Origin: Rhodobacteraceae bacterium LMO-JJ12
GTDB lineage: Bacteria; Pseudomonadota; Alphaproteobacteria; Rhodobacterales; Rhodobacteraceae
Reading direction: 5' to 3'
Assembly: GCA_021555075.1 (NCBI GenBank)
Contig: JAKGBX010000002.1
Location: forward strand, 801,001-865,000
DNA: 64,000 nt
The translations under genes were made by a program, and so were the position numbers. Under the pieces are notes generated by a model. It saw nothing but the letters and a program-made list of their open reading frames with translations, had not been told where the DNA came from and made no database searches. Positions 8,502 to 18,523 of the stretch are shown here, piece by piece. The stretch's first letter is position 1. Every line of letters begins with the position of its first letter.

Positions 8502-10284
8502 GACCGTCGGTGCGAAACTGCAGCGAGTGCAGATGCGCATAGAGCCCGCCGCGTGCCAGTAATTCTTCGTGCGTTCCCTGGTCCACCACCTCGCCACGGT
8601 CCATCACGATGATCTTGTCGGCGTTGCGCACGGTGGACAGTCGGTGTGCGATGACCAGCGTTGTGCGTCCCTTGGAGAGCTGATCGAGTGCCTTTTGAAC
8701 CACGGATTCGGATTGGGCATCGAGCGCCGATGTGGCCTCATCCAACAGCAGGATCGGCGTGTTGCGCAGGAGCGCACGGGCGATGGCGACGCGCTGACGC
8801 TGGCCGCCCGATAGGTTTGAGCCGCGAGGACCGACCGGGCTATCGAGGCCCTGTTCAAGCTTGGGCAGGAAATCGGTGACATGGGCGGCTTTGAGGGCCG
8901 CTTGCAGCGTATTGTCGCTGACGTCGCTGCGCCCAAGAAGGATGTTTTCGCGTAGGCTTTCGTCAAATAGAGCGGCATCCTGGCTGACCACGGAAAACAG
9001 ATCGCGAAGGCCATCGAGCGCCATGTCGGTGGTTGCTACATTGCCGATAACGACGCTGCCGGTTTGCGGATCGACCAACCGGGTGAGCAAATTGAAAATA
9101 GTTGATTTGCCCGCACCCGAAGGGCCGACAAGTGCGGTTGTCTTCCCAGGCTCGGCAGTCAGCGTGGTGTTGTTCAGAACCTTGGTGTCGCCATAAGACA
9201 GACTGACATCTCTGAGCGTCACGCCGGGGATGCCTATGGGAGGGGCGACAGGCTTGCTGGCGGAAACCAGCGTCGGCTCGGAATCCATCAGAACCTTTAC
9301 GCGTTCGAGCCCGGAGGCGGCCACCTGCCAGAGCCCGGCCATGGCACCCATGCGGCGCAACGGCTCGAAGGCGAAACCGATGGCGGTGAAAAAGGACATG
9401 AACTGTCCCACGGTTTTTTCGCCCGCGATAATCTCGCCGCCGCCAAACCAGAGCACGCCGAGAAAGCCGACCCCGGCCATCACGTCGACAAGACCGGGGA
9501 TCGAGGCCATGCCGGCAGTCGCGCGCACCTCGGCCCGCACCAGGTCCTTGGAAAGCTTGCGGTAACGGTCGGATTGATAGCGCTCAAGTCGGTTGAGCTT
9601 GACCGGGATGATGCCGTGGAAGACCTCATCGAGCCGCGTGGCAAGACGGGCGGCGAGATCACGGGCTTCGCGGGCGCGGGCGCGCACAAATCGCTGCACG
9701 ATCAGGCTGGGTGCGATCAGCACCGGCGCGCCGATCAGTGCCACCAGCGTCCAGCGCCAATCAACCGAAATCGCTACCCCGATCAGGATCACCAGAGAAA
9801 TCACATCACGGCCCACGCCGGTGAGGATGTTGGGCCAGACCTGATTGACCTGCGTGACATCGCCCTGAACACGCTGAATCAGGAAGCCGGGCGGGTGGGT
9901 CTGATGAAAGCTGCCGTCCTGCACCATCATCCGGTCAAGCAGGGAGGCGCGCATCTCGGCGGCTGTGTTCTGAGAGAGATAGGCCATCGCGGTTTTCTGC
10001 CCGACGGCAGCGATGGCGCGGATCACGAAAATCGCCAGAACACCAAACCCGACCCAGAGAAGCGCGCTGCGATCACCTGCGAGAAAGACCTGATCGAACA
10101 TCGGGCGCATCATCAGTGCCAGCGCCCCCTGCATGCCGCCTTCCAGCGCCATCAACAGAAGCGCCAGACCAAGCACGGGGGAATGCCGTTTGAGATACCC
10201 GCGCCAGAGCCAGAGCATCAGCGTGCGGCTGCTGTCAGAATTATTGGTCTTATTGTCGGGCGGCGTTTTGGTTGGCTGGGTCAT
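8368..10284 (-). CDS. MsbA-like ABC exporter (fused membrane and ATPase domains)
   Basis: 638 residues. Six membrane segments in the first 330 residues are followed by a full ATP-binding cassette: Walker A GPSGAGKST, signature LSGGQRQRVAIARALL, Walker B LLLDEATSALD and an H-loop IAHRLST. This is the half-size homodimeric exporter architecture of MsbA and other lipid or drug exporters. The tail beyond HSLQF is 50 residues longer than needed and lies antisense to the end of the glycosyltransferase gene. Its ATG overlaps the stop of the upstream phosphatase gene (ATGA, 10281-10284), so the two are probably translationally coupled. Substrate unknown; a lipid-linked compound is a guess from the family. 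Confidence 0.9.
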   Translation of the reverse strand: MTQPTKTPPDNKTNNSDSSRTLMLWLWRGYLKRHSPVLGLALLLMALEGGMQGALALMMRPMFDQVFLAGDRSALLWVGFGVLAIFVIRAIAAVGQKTAMAYLSQNTAAEMRASLLDRMMVQDGSFHQTHPPGFLIQRVQGDVTQVNQVWPNILTGVGRDVISLVILIGVAISVDWRWTLVALIGAPVLIAPSLIVQRFVRARAREARDLAARLATRLDEVFHGIIPVKLNRLERYQSDRYRKLSKDLVRAEVRATAGMASIPGLVDVMAGVGFLGVLWFGGGEIIAGEKTVGQFMSFFTAIGFAFEPLRRMGAMAGLWQVAASGLERVKVLMDSEPTLVSASKPVAPPIGIPGVTLRDVSLSYGDTKVLNNTTLTAEPGKTTALVGPSGAGKSTIFNLLTRLVDPQTGSVVIGNVATTDMALDGLRDLFSVVSQDAALFDESLRENILLGRSDVSDNTLQAALKAAHVTDFLPKLEQGLDSPVGPRGSNLSGGQRQRVAIARALLRNTPILLLDEATSALDAQSESVVQKALDQLSKGRTTLVIAHRLSTVRNADKIIVMDRGEVVDQGTHEELLARGGLYAHLHSLQFRTDGPTADSVALAAQGKRLRKSGTGARGSLLPDETSLLGRIFGRWFGP

Positions 10285-10979
10285 TTCCGGCCTCGTTTCG
10301 CGTCGAACCCGGCTTGCAGGGCGGTGGCGTCATATTCCTCAGCGATCCAGTCTTCAAAGGGGATCGGCTCGGCACGGTCGCGGGCTTCGTAGACGTCCAG
10401 TATGTAGTCGAGAATTCCCGTACGGGTCCATTTGAAATGGATGAAACGGGGCGAGAGCATCTTGCGCGCTTCGCAGACAGGCGCGTTCTCCTGTGTAAGC
10501 AGATAGATGGCGGAGGCAAAGCTGGCCCTGTCGGCGCCGGATTTGCAGTGCATGGCAAAGGGGCGCGGCAGGGTGCGAAACAGGGCGATCAGACCGAGCA
10601 GATTTTCGCGTTCAGGCGCTTCTCGGGCGGCGAGGGGTTGTTGGTGCAGGTCGATTTCAAGATCCTGACATGCCTCGCGCTCAAGCACCATAGGCGCCGG
10701 GCTGAGGCCGCCGCGCAGGTTGAGAACCGTGTTGATGCCGCGCGCCTTCCATTTTTCGAGACGCTTGCGGTCGGGTTGATTTGAGCGGAAGACACCGGGC
10801 GCAATCTGATGGAAATTGCTCCAGACCCGGCGCAGGAATCCATGATCGAGCCACAGTTCGTAGATCTCTGCGCGCCTGCGGTCCTGCGCGTTGGCGAATG
10901 CAGAGAGCTTTTGAGGCCGCAATTCGCGTTCCCATGCTTTCAATCTGGCGATCGGCGTCATGCGCACATCCGGGCTCAT
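10281..10979 (-). CDS. Dual-specificity/tyrosine phosphatase-like protein
   Basis: 232 residues from ATG at 10979; an inner Met six residues later is an alternative start. The active-site loop HCKSGADRAS matches the Cys-x5-Arg signature of protein tyrosine and dual-specificity phosphatases. The preceding QIAPGVFRSNQPDRKRL and GINTVLNLRGG segments are typical of the compact bacterial DSP-like fold. The frame upstream to 11486 is open, but its composition (Pro, His, Arg) marks it as noise. The stop overlaps the exporter's ATG. A related phosphatase next to an exporter may act on a lipid or polysaccharide intermediate; this is inference. Confidence 0.8.
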   Translation of the reverse strand: MSPDVRMTPIARLKAWERELRPQKLSAFANAQDRRRAEIYELWLDHGFLRRVWSNFHQIAPGVFRSNQPDRKRLEKWKARGINTVLNLRGGLSPAPMVLEREACQDLEIDLHQQPLAAREAPERENLLGLIALFRTLPRPFAMHCKSGADRASFASAIYLLTQENAPVCEARKMLSPRFIHFKWTRTGILDYILDVYEARDRAEPIPFEDWIAEEYDATALQAGFDAKRGRK

Positions 10980-11137
10980 CGCGTCAGGCAGGCATGGCGG
11001 AGCCTGCGGGTCTTCCCCATGTAGAGAAGCGCGCCGCCGAGGGCAAGCGTGTGGATGTGGTGGGACGTTTGCGGTGGGATTGACGCGGGGCGCGTCACCG
11101 GTAGGGTCGCGATTGAAACACGATAGGAGAATCGCGC

Positions 11138-12331
11138 ATGTCGGATGCGGGTGGTCGTTCATATCTTGCCATCCCGGGGCCGTCCGTGATGCCCGAGGAA
11201 GTGTTGCGCGCGATGCATCGCGCGGCGCCCAACATCTATGCCGGTGAACTGGTGGAGATGACGGCCTTGATCCTGCCTGACCTGCGCTATGTGGCGCGAA
11301 CCGACGGCAAGGTTGCCCTCTATATCGCGAATGGGCATGGCGCGTGGGAAGCGGCTCTGGCCAATGTCTTGAGCCCGGGTGATCGGGTTCTGATGCCGGC
11401 GACCGGGCGATTTGGTCATGGCTGGGCAGAGATGGCCGAGGGTCTGGGGGCAGAGGTTGAGCTTCTGGATTTCGGGCGCAATACATTTGATGTTGAGGCG
11501 GTGACGCAGGCTTTGAGGGCTGACAAGGCGGGGCGGATCAAAGCGGTTCTTGCGACGCATGTTGATACGTCAACCGGAGTTCTGAACGATATTCCCAGCC
11601 TGCGTGCAGCGATGGACGCGGCCGGACATGAGGCGCTTTTGATGGTCGATTGCATCGCCTCAATGGGGTGTGACCGGTTCGAAATGGATGCTTGGGGCGT
11701 CGATGTGGCCGTGACAGCCAGCCAAAAGGGGCTGATGGTGCCACCCGGTATGGGCTTTGTTTTCGTGAGCGAAAAGGCCGAAGCGGTGCGCCATGCGATG
11801 CCGCGGGTGAGCCGCTATTGGGACTGGGCACCACGGCTTGATCCGGAAATGTTCTATCAGCATTTTGGCGGCACCGCGCCGACGCACCACCTGTTTGGCT
11901 TGCGTGCCGCGCTTGATCTGATTCGCGCTGAGGGAATCGAAACGGTCTGGGCGCGGCACGACCGGTTGGCCCGGGCGATCTGGAGCGCCTGCGAGACATG
12001 GGGCGAGGGTGGGCCGCTGTCACTGAACGTGAGCGATCGCGCGCACCGGTCGCGGGCGGTGACGGCCTTGCGGATCGGGTTGCCGCATGGACCGAGACTG
12101 CGGCAATGGGTGGAAGAGAACGCCGGGCTGACCTTGGGAATCGGATTGGGAATGTCGGAGGAGGGCGACCCGACTGGCGGGGGGTTTTTCCGTCTGGGCC
12201 ATATGGGACATGTGAATGCGCAGATGATCATGGGGCTTTTGGGCGGGATCGAGGCGGCATTCGTGGCGTTGGATATTCCGCATGGGCAAGGGGCGTTGTC
12301 GGCGGCGGCGCAGGTGTTGGCGAAACCCTGA
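11138..12331 (+). CDS. Class V aminotransferase, alanine/serine/aspartate-glyoxylate type
   Basis: 397 residues. The start YLAIPGPSVMPEEVLRAMHR is typical of the glyoxylate aminotransferases. Other signatures are GHGAWEAALANVL, THVDTSTGVLND, DCIASMG and ASQKGLMVPPG with the PLP lysine at residue 197. Family members transfer an amino group from serine, alanine or aspartate to glyoxylate; the donor cannot be decided from sequence alone. No serine-cycle or beta-hydroxyaspartate-cycle gene is adjacent. The ATG at 11138 is preceded by TAGGAGA, a good ribosome binding site. Confidence 0.88.
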   Translation: MSDAGGRSYLAIPGPSVMPEEVLRAMHRAAPNIYAGELVEMTALILPDLRYVARTDGKVALYIANGHGAWEAALANVLSPGDRVLMPATGRFGHGWAEMAEGLGAEVELLDFGRNTFDVEAVTQALRADKAGRIKAVLATHVDTSTGVLNDIPSLRAAMDAAGHEALLMVDCIASMGCDRFEMDAWGVDVAVTASQKGLMVPPGMGFVFVSEKAEAVRHAMPRVSRYWDWAPRLDPEMFYQHFGGTAPTHHLFGLRAALDLIRAEGIETVWARHDRLARAIWSACETWGEGGPLSLNVSDRAHRSRAVTALRIGLPHGPRLRQWVEENAGLTLGIGLGMSEEGDPTGGGFFRLGHMGHVNAQMIMGLLGGIEAAFVALDIPHGQGALSAAAQVLAKP

Positions 12332-12452
12332 GTTTTGGCTATCTGGTTTGCCAAGCGGGATCGAGGCCAAGATTCACAAGACTGACCCCCGGCGGTTTGT
12401 GTCGGCCACAGCGCCCTTTTATATTAGGCAGTATCACCACTGGTGCGGTGTT

Positions 12453-12644
12453 TTAACCCATGCGAGCGCGATGGTGGGCGAGGCGCGTTATCAGGTAGTT
12501 GAGAAAAACCGCAATGGTCAGGGCCGCAGGCAGACCGAAATTGGCCGAGATCAGCAGCAACGACCAGAACAGATTTACGAAACCCATGGTCAGTGCGGCG
12601 TTGGTATAGTCTGGCGCGGCGGCGCGGCGGGTTTGATCCGGCAT
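12453..12644 (-). CDS. Small membrane protein downstream of hisC-like gene
   Basis: 63 residues with AGGAG 7 bp before the ATG. The N-terminal 18 residues are polar; residues about 20-55 form one long or two short hydrophobic helices (FVNLFWSLLLISANFGLPAALTIAVFL), ending in a basic tail. It follows the hisC-like gene by about 80 bp on the same strand and is probably cotranscribed. Its function is unknown; length, composition and ribosome binding site suggest a real gene. Confidence 0.65.
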   Translation of the reverse strand: MPDQTRRAAAPDYTNAALTMGFVNLFWSLLLISANFGLPAALTIAVFLNYLITRLAHHRARMG

Positions 12645-12724
12645 ATCTGGCTCCTCTTACACATACGCTTGCGTCAGTATAGCAGCGAGGTACGAACAAG
12701 AGGTAAAGGATTTGTGAGCTTTGG

Positions 12725-13846
12725 TCAGGCGCGCGTGGCAGACAGCGCTTCTGGCAAGGTTTTTTCAAACAGGGCAAGGTCTTGCGGGCGACCACAAGAC
12801 AGTCTGATGCAACGATTTCCGGGCGCGGCGAAGGGCATACGCACGAAGATCGCGCGGGCGGTCAGGGCATCGAGCAGGGATTTGGCGAAGGCGGCATCGG
12901 CGCCACAATCGATAGCGACAAAATTGGTCGCCGAGGGCAGCGCGGTGAGGCCGTTATCGGCGGCGATTCGGGCGATGGCTTCTCGGGATTGCGCCACGTT
13001 TGCAATGGTTTGAGCAAGCCAAGGCTGATCTTCCAGCGCGGCGAGTGCAGCAATCTGCGCGCTTCTGTTCATGCCGAAATGATTGCGGATCTTGTTAAAG
13101 GCGGTGATCGTTTCGGCCGCGCCCATGGCATAGCCGACGCGCGCACCAGCCATGCCATAAGCCTTTGAAAACGTGCGCATCCGGATCACGCGGGGATCGT
13201 CGATGGCGATCTGGGGAACGGCGTTTTCGGGCGCGAATTCAATGTAGGCTTCGTCGAGGACGAGGAGGGTGCCGGGAGGGATATCGTCCAACGCGGCTTC
13301 GACTTCAGCACCGGTGAGCCAGCTTGCCATGGGGTTGTCGGGATTGGCGAAATAGATCAGTTTTGCGTTTGTTTCCCGAGCTTTGGCGATCAGCGCCGGG
13401 AGGTTCTCGCGGTCGTTTTCATACGGGATCTTGACCAGTTCCCCGCCGAATCCGGCGACGTGATAGTTGAAGGTGGGGTAGGCTCCATCGGATGTGACCA
13501 CCTTGTCGCCGGGGCCAACCGTAAGGCGGGCGAGATAGCCGAGAAGGCCGTCAATGCCTTCTCCTACAACGATATTTTCCGGCTTCACATTATGGTGATC
13601 GGCCAGTGCAGCGCGCAGATCGTGGCTTTCCGGGTCGCCATACATCCAGATGTCGCAAGCCGACTTTTGCAGCGCCTCAATGGCCTTGGGAGAGGGGCCG
13701 AAAACGTTCTCGTTAGCGCCTAAACGTGATTTGAAATCAAAGGCTTGCAGGCGTTCTTGTGCCTCGGGGCCGACGAAGGGGACGGCGGCGGGGAGGGACA
13801 GTGCGAGGGGTGTCAGGCGGGGGCCGGAGGCGGAATCTTTGTTCAT
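12725..13846 (-). CDS. hisC: Histidinol-phosphate aminotransferase family enzyme
   Basis: 373 residues of fold type I PLP aminotransferase. Visible motifs are RLGANENVFGPSPKA near the start, ANPDNPMASWL, VLDEAYIEF and TFSKAYGMAGARVGYA carrying the PLP lysine, and RLSCGRPQDL near the end. HisC exchanges the amino group between glutamate and imidazole acetol phosphate in histidine synthesis; close homologues also act on aromatic amino acids. The gene is isolated from other his genes, so an aromatic role is possible. Confidence 0.85.
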   Translation of the reverse strand: MNKDSASGPRLTPLALSLPAAVPFVGPEAQERLQAFDFKSRLGANENVFGPSPKAIEALQKSACDIWMYGDPESHDLRAALADHHNVKPENIVVGEGIDGLLGYLARLTVGPGDKVVTSDGAYPTFNYHVAGFGGELVKIPYENDRENLPALIAKARETNAKLIYFANPDNPMASWLTGAEVEAALDDIPPGTLLVLDEAYIEFAPENAVPQIAIDDPRVIRMRTFSKAYGMAGARVGYAMGAAETITAFNKIRNHFGMNRSAQIAALAALEDQPWLAQTIANVAQSREAIARIAADNGLTALPSATNFVAIDCGADAAFAKSLLDALTARAIFVRMPFAAPGNRCIRLSCGRPQDLALFEKTLPEALSATRA

Positions 13847-13943
13847 GGAGGCGAGTTAACCCTTTCGGCATGGGTCGGGCAAGATGTTGAATGGGGCTTT
13901 TGCGATACTTAGATGAGAGTCATTCGCAACTGGAGAAGCATTT

Positions 13944-14111
13944 ATGGCGAACCTTTCAAGACGCGGGTTTATTGCCGCAGCAGTGGCGGCCGGCACGGTC
14001 CGAAGCCTGCCTCAAATCGCGGCGAAAACCGGCGGCGGGCGACGGATTTTGACGTTGGTTTATGACAAGGCGGCGGGGGCAATGCGGGCTGTGGAGAGGC
14101 TCGTGCCGTAG
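13944..14111 (+). CDS. Very small Tat-signal protein
   Basis: 55 residues, MANLSRRGFIAAAVAAGTV at the start, which has the twin-arginine layout (S-R-R-G-F-I followed by an alanine-rich helix). GGAGAAG lies 7 bp before the ATG. Only about 30 residues remain after the presumed signal, basic and with a VYDKAAGAM stretch, too short for a known cofactor protein. It may be a real exported peptide or a decayed remnant of a larger Tat substrate. The crotonase gene follows 65 bp downstream on the same strand. Confidence 0.55.
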   Translation: MANLSRRGFIAAAVAAGTVRSLPQIAAKTGGGRRILTLVYDKAAGAMRAVERLVP

Positions 14112-14176
14112 GGTTAGGGCTTTTCCAATTCCGCCTTTACGGGCAGTTTGTTGTGCAACCAATTGGAGGATTGCCG

Positions 14177-14968
14177 ATGGCCCGCGTTATCACTGAAATT
14201 CGAGACCATGTTGCCCATGTCACGTTGAGCCGTGCCGACAAGATGAACGGGGTGGATATGGCGATGGCGGAAGCGATTGTGGAGGCCGGTGAGGCGCTTT
14301 GCGACAACGCGGATGTGCGCGCTGTGGTGCTGTCTGGTGAGGGACGGGCATTTTGTGCGGGACTTGATGTCGCGAGCTTTGCGATGTTGGCAGGAAAAGA
14401 CCCCGAAGCGGCGGTTATGCCGCGCTGGAAGGACAAGAATACCAATCTTTATCAAGAGGTTGCGTTGGTCTGGCGACGGGTGCCGGTGCCAGTGATCGCA
14501 GCGCTTCACGGTGTTGTCTATGGCGCGGGTTTTCAACTGGCGCTGGGGGCGGATATTCGCATTGCCGACCCGGAAACCAAGATGTCGGTGATGGAGATGA
14601 AATGGGGCTTGGTGCCGGATATGGGCGGCATGGTTTTGATGCCGCAATTGATGCGTTCGGATGTGATCCGGCGGATGACCTATACGGCTGAACCGGTGAG
14701 TGCTGTGCAGGGCGTGGACTGGGGCTTTGTGACCGAGCTTTCTGATGATCCTTTGGCGGCGGCGCAGGACTTGGCGGCGCAGATTGCAGGCAAGAGCCCG
14801 AGTGCTGTGCGTGCGGCCAAGCGGTTGATTGGCGTTGCCGAAAGCGGGGCGGGAGAAGATGCGGTCTTGATGGCCGAAAGTCGCGAGCAAACCGACCTGA
14901 TCGGCAAGCCGCATCAGATGGAGGTGATCGCTGCGAATATGGCCAAGCGGGCGGCTAAGTTCGGTTGA
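14177..14968 (+). CDS. Enoyl-CoA hydratase/isomerase (crotonase) family protein
   Basis: 263 residues from ATG at 14177, preceded by GGAGGA. The crotonase oxyanion-hole segments are recognisable: GRAFCAGLDVASF and, about 60 residues later, LHGVVYGAGFQLALGADIRIA. The catalytic acid position lies in MEMKWGLVPDMGGMV. The family acts on CoA thioesters in fatty-acid, aromatic or amino-acid degradation. The particular substrate is not evident and there is no CoA pathway gene nearby. Confidence 0.88.
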   Translation: MARVITEIRDHVAHVTLSRADKMNGVDMAMAEAIVEAGEALCDNADVRAVVLSGEGRAFCAGLDVASFAMLAGKDPEAAVMPRWKDKNTNLYQEVALVWRRVPVPVIAALHGVVYGAGFQLALGADIRIADPETKMSVMEMKWGLVPDMGGMVLMPQLMRSDVIRRMTYTAEPVSAVQGVDWGFVTELSDDPLAAAQDLAAQIAGKSPSAVRAAKRLIGVAESGAGEDAVLMAESREQTDLIGKPHQMEVIAANMAKRAAKFG

Positions 14969-15258
14969 TTTTGGAGCACGGTCAGAAGATCGAAATACCC
15001 GGCCCTACGGGGCGAGTCGCGGTTCGGTTTGTTAACTGTGCGCGCGGTAGCGTTAACTACATTTTTGGTGTGAAAACCGGGGGGTGACTCCCGGCTGCTG
15101 CCCGGCTGACATGCGGCTGCCGGGTGAAATCGTGTCGATTAACGCGAAATTTACTTAACGCAGCGCGCGGCAGGGACAATGCGAAGCCCGGACTTAAGCC
15201 GAGGGCGCCGGGCCTTCGCCAGCCCAGGGGCAGGCAATAGCCGGGCTCGCTGGCGGTT
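14969..15258. other. Intergenic region between convergent crotonase and valS genes
   Basis: About 290 bp. It contains several GC-rich inverted repeats (CCCGGC-rich, 15086-15130 and 15200-15250) that may serve as terminators for the two converging genes, and scattered GTTAAC hexamers, but no ORF or RNA gene that I can support. Confidence 0.4.
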
Positions 15259-18200
15259 TCAGCCGACCTCTTGCAAACGGGCCAACGCGGATTTCAGCGT
15301 GGCGTCTTCCTCTTCGCGGGCGCGCAGGTTTTCGCGGGCTTCTTCCACCACTTCATCGGGCGCGTTTTCGGCGAATTTGGGGTTGTTCAACCGCCCCTTG
15401 AGACCGCCGATTTCCTTGGCCAGTTTGCCAATGGATTTTTCAAGCCGCGCCTTTTCTTCGTCGATGTCGATGATATCGGCCAGCGGCAGGCCGAATTCGC
15501 CGCCTTCAACCGCGATGGTGATCGTGCCTTTGGGGAAATCGGCCATTTCGGTCAGGCTGTCGATCCGGGCAAGGCGTTTGATCATCACCTCGTTATTGGC
15601 CCATGCGGTGCGGCCTGCGTCGTCAAGGGTGCGCAGAACCATCGGGACTTTTAGCCCGGCGGGGACGTGCATTTGCTGACGCGCCGAACGGGTGGATTCG
15701 ATCATCGAAATGACCCAGTTCATTTCGCGGTCCGCGTCGGCATCAACCAATTCATCGCCGTAGGTCGGCCAATCGGCATGGACCAGCATTTTGGGGCGGG
15801 TCGCGGTTTGATCCCAAAGCTCTTCTGTGATGAAGGGCATGATCGGGTGCAGCAGGATCAGGGCTTGGTCGAGAACCCATGCAAGGGTGGCTTCTGTCTC
15901 GGCCTTGGCGGTTGCATCGTCGCCTTGCAGGATGGGCTTGGAGAACTCCAGATACCAGTCGCACAGCTTGCCCCAGGTAAAGGCATAGAGCGCGTTGGCG
16001 GCATCGTTGAAACGATAGCTTTCAAGGGCGGCGTCAACCTCGGCGCGGGTCTTGGCAACTTCGCCGATGATCCATTTATTGAGGGTCAATTCGGGTTTCG
16101 GCGGGGTTTGATCGCCGGTTGATTTGATCTCGTAATGGTTGGCAAAGCTGAAGGCATTCCAGAGTTTGGTGCCAAAGTTTCGATAGCCTTTGATCCGGTC
16201 GGTCGAGAGTTTGAGCACGCCGCCGATGGCCGCCATTTGCGCCATGGTAAAGCGCAAGGCATCGGCGCCGAAGTCATCAACGATTTCGAGCGGGTCAATC
16301 ACGTTGCCGCGCGTCTTGGACATTTTCTGCCCCTTCTCGTCGCGCACGAGTTGATGCAAGTAAACCGTGTGGAAGGGGATTTCATCGACCACGGCGAGCT
16401 GCATCATCATCATGCGGGCAACCCAGAAGAACAGGATGTCTTGGCCGGTGATGAGCACATCGGTGGGGAAGTATTTGGAGGTGCTTTCGTCCCAGTCGGG
16501 CCAGCCCAGTGTGCCGATAGGCCAGAGGCCGGAGGAGAACCATGTGTCGAGCACGTCGGCGTCGCGCCAGACCGGATAGATCAGGTCAGTCGGGTCTTGG
16601 CTCGATTCATACTCAGCAAGGGAGGCGGCGAGCGCTTGGATCGCGGCGGCGCGATCTTCTACCTCGGTGACACGCGCGTGGTTGAGCGGAGTGGGAAGCG
16701 TCGCCAGATTGTCCTTGAAGCGAGAGGTGACGGTTTCGAGATCGGTGGCGGCGTGGTGAATCTCGTCGCCGACCAAAAGCGATTGGTCGAGCAGGAAGCG
16801 GCCCATTTCGACCAGATCGAGCGCGCCATCGTTTTCGTCGTCGCTAAAGCCATTTCCAGCAAGATCGAGCCCGTACCAGACCGGAATCTGATGGCCCCAC
16901 CAAAGTTGGCGCGAGATGCACCAAGGTTCGATGTTCTCAAGCCAGTGGTAGTAGGTTTTTTCGCCGGATTCGGGGATGATTTTGGTTTTGCCTGTGCGGA
17001 CGGCTTCGAGCGCGGGGGTGACGACCTTTTCGGCGTCAACAAACCACTGGTCGGTGAGCATCGGTTCGATGACCACTTGGGAGCGGTCGCCGAAGGGCTG
17101 CATGATGGGTTTGGATTCGACATATGGGACCAATTGCGTCTCCTCGTTGCCGTCGTCATCAGTGACGGTTTCGGGGAGCATGACGGCGAGGCCTTCGGAA
17201 GTGATTTGGTGGACCACGAGCTTGCGGGCCTCAAAACGATCCAGACCGCGCAGGTCTTCGGGCACGAGGTTGATCGCGTCGATTTCGTTTTCGGTGAAGG
17301 GCGTGCCGCGGGCATAGTCCTGCGCCTTGGCGGATTCATCGGCGTAAGGGGCACCATCGGCGCGCATGTGGCCGCGCGTGTCCATCAGGCGATAGCAGGG
17401 GATGTTGCCGCGTTTGGCGACGGCATAGTCGTTGAAATCATGCGCGCCGGTGATCTTGACCGCGCCCGAACCAAAAGTGGGATCGGGGTAGTCATCGGTG
17501 ATGATCGGGATTTGGCGGCGGTGTTCTTTGGGGCCGACGGGGATTTCGCAGAGCTTGCCAACGATTGCGGCGTAGCGTTCATCGGAGGGGTGAACGGCCA
17601 CCGCGCCATCGCCGAGCATGGTTTCGGGGCGGGTGGTGGCGATTGAGATATAGTTGCGTTCCTCGGAAAAGAGGACGTTGCCGTCTTCGTCTTTCGAGAC
17701 ATATGTGTAGGTTTCGCCGCCCGCGAGGGGGTATTTGAAGTGCCACATGTGGCCGGGGGTTTCGATGTTTTCGACTTCGAGATCGGAAATCGCGGTCTCG
17801 AAATGCGGGTCCCAGTTGACGAGGCGTTTGCCGCGATAGATCAGGCCCTTTTCGTACATATCGACGAAAACCTTGATCACGGCGTCGTGGAAGTTGGGCG
17901 AGTTTTCGTGGCCTGTGCGCGGGTCGCCGGGGGCGCCGGCCATGGTGAAGGCGTTGCGGTCCCAATCACATGAGCAGCCGAGGCGTTTCAACTGCTCGAC
18001 AATGGTGCCACCGTATTGGCCCTTCCATTCCCAGACTTTTCCGAGGAATTTCTCACGGCCAAGCTCGCGTCGACCCGGCTCGCCCGCGGCTTTCAGTTGT
18101 TTTTCGACCTGCAATTGCGTGGCGATGCCAGCGTGGTCTTGGCCGGGTTGCCAGAGGGTGTCGAAACCACGCATGCGGTGCCAGCGGATCAGGATATCCT

Positions 18201-18384
18201 GAAGCGTGTTGTTAAAGGCATGGCCGACATGCAGCGCGCCCGTGACGTTGGGCGGCGGGATCATGATGGTGAAGGTTTCATCGCGCGACTTGTTTGCGCC
18301 CGCCCGGAAGGCGCCTGCGCGCTCCCATGCGTCATAGATGCGCGCTTCGGCCTCGGCCGCGTTGAATGTCTTGTCCATCGCCAT
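15259..18384 (-). CDS. valS: Valine-tRNA ligase
   Basis: 1041 residues. It has the class I signatures HVGH (52-55, after PPPNVTGAL) and KMSKT (about 687), the latter a Thr variant of KMSKS. The editing domain and the C-terminal coiled-coil arm (residues about 970-1041, rich in Lys/Glu/Leu) are present. It is longer than the E. coli enzyme because of insertions, including an acidic stretch around 480-560. AGGAC precedes the ATG. ValS charges tRNA-Val. In many alphaproteobacteria it lies next to popZ; here it is 11 kb away on the other strand. Confidence 0.98.
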   Translation of the reverse strand: MAMDKTFNAAEAEARIYDAWERAGAFRAGANKSRDETFTIMIPPPNVTGALHVGHAFNNTLQDILIRWHRMRGFDTLWQPGQDHAGIATQLQVEKQLKAAGEPGRRELGREKFLGKVWEWKGQYGGTIVEQLKRLGCSCDWDRNAFTMAGAPGDPRTGHENSPNFHDAVIKVFVDMYEKGLIYRGKRLVNWDPHFETAISDLEVENIETPGHMWHFKYPLAGGETYTYVSKDEDGNVLFSEERNYISIATTRPETMLGDGAVAVHPSDERYAAIVGKLCEIPVGPKEHRRQIPIITDDYPDPTFGSGAVKITGAHDFNDYAVAKRGNIPCYRLMDTRGHMRADGAPYADESAKAQDYARGTPFTENEIDAINLVPEDLRGLDRFEARKLVVHQITSEGLAVMLPETVTDDDGNEETQLVPYVESKPIMQPFGDRSQVVIEPMLTDQWFVDAEKVVTPALEAVRTGKTKIIPESGEKTYYHWLENIEPWCISRQLWWGHQIPVWYGLDLAGNGFSDDENDGALDLVEMGRFLLDQSLLVGDEIHHAATDLETVTSRFKDNLATLPTPLNHARVTEVEDRAAAIQALAASLAEYESSQDPTDLIYPVWRDADVLDTWFSSGLWPIGTLGWPDWDESTSKYFPTDVLITGQDILFFWVARMMMMQLAVVDEIPFHTVYLHQLVRDEKGQKMSKTRGNVIDPLEIVDDFGADALRFTMAQMAAIGGVLKLSTDRIKGYRNFGTKLWNAFSFANHYEIKSTGDQTPPKPELTLNKWIIGEVAKTRAEVDAALESYRFNDAANALYAFTWGKLCDWYLEFSKPILQGDDATAKAETEATLAWVLDQALILLHPIMPFITEELWDQTATRPKMLVHADWPTYGDELVDADADREMNWVISMIESTRSARQQMHVPAGLKVPMVLRTLDDAGRTAWANNEVMIKRLARIDSLTEMADFPKGTITIAVEGGEFGLPLADIIDIDEEKARLEKSIGKLAKEIGGLKGRLNNPKFAENAPDEVVEEARENLRAREEEDATLKSALARLQEVG

Positions 18385-18523
18385 ATCAAAGTGTCCTGCT
18401 TGATCCGCGTCTCGTTTAGGGTTTCTCTATCCAATGAGGGCGCAAAGGAAAAGCGGCAAGGGCAGTTTTCGCCGTTAGTATTGGTTTGGTATTGAGCCGG
18501 GCAGCGCAAAAGGGAGTGGGTTG

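Noticed and set aside
10281-11486. Longer 401-residue version of the phosphatase starting at 11486
   Set aside because: The extra 169 residues are Pro/His/Arg-rich noise and overlap the start of the divergent aminotransferase gene; ATG at 10979 fits better.
15020-15170. TTAA-spaced motifs resembling CtrA boxes
   Set aside because: They lie between two convergent genes rather than at a promoter, and the spacing or half-site is off.
16135-17646. A 503-codon plus-strand frame inside valS
   Set aside because: Antisense to the well-identified valine-tRNA ligase; Gly/Val/Asp-rich text without a domain.
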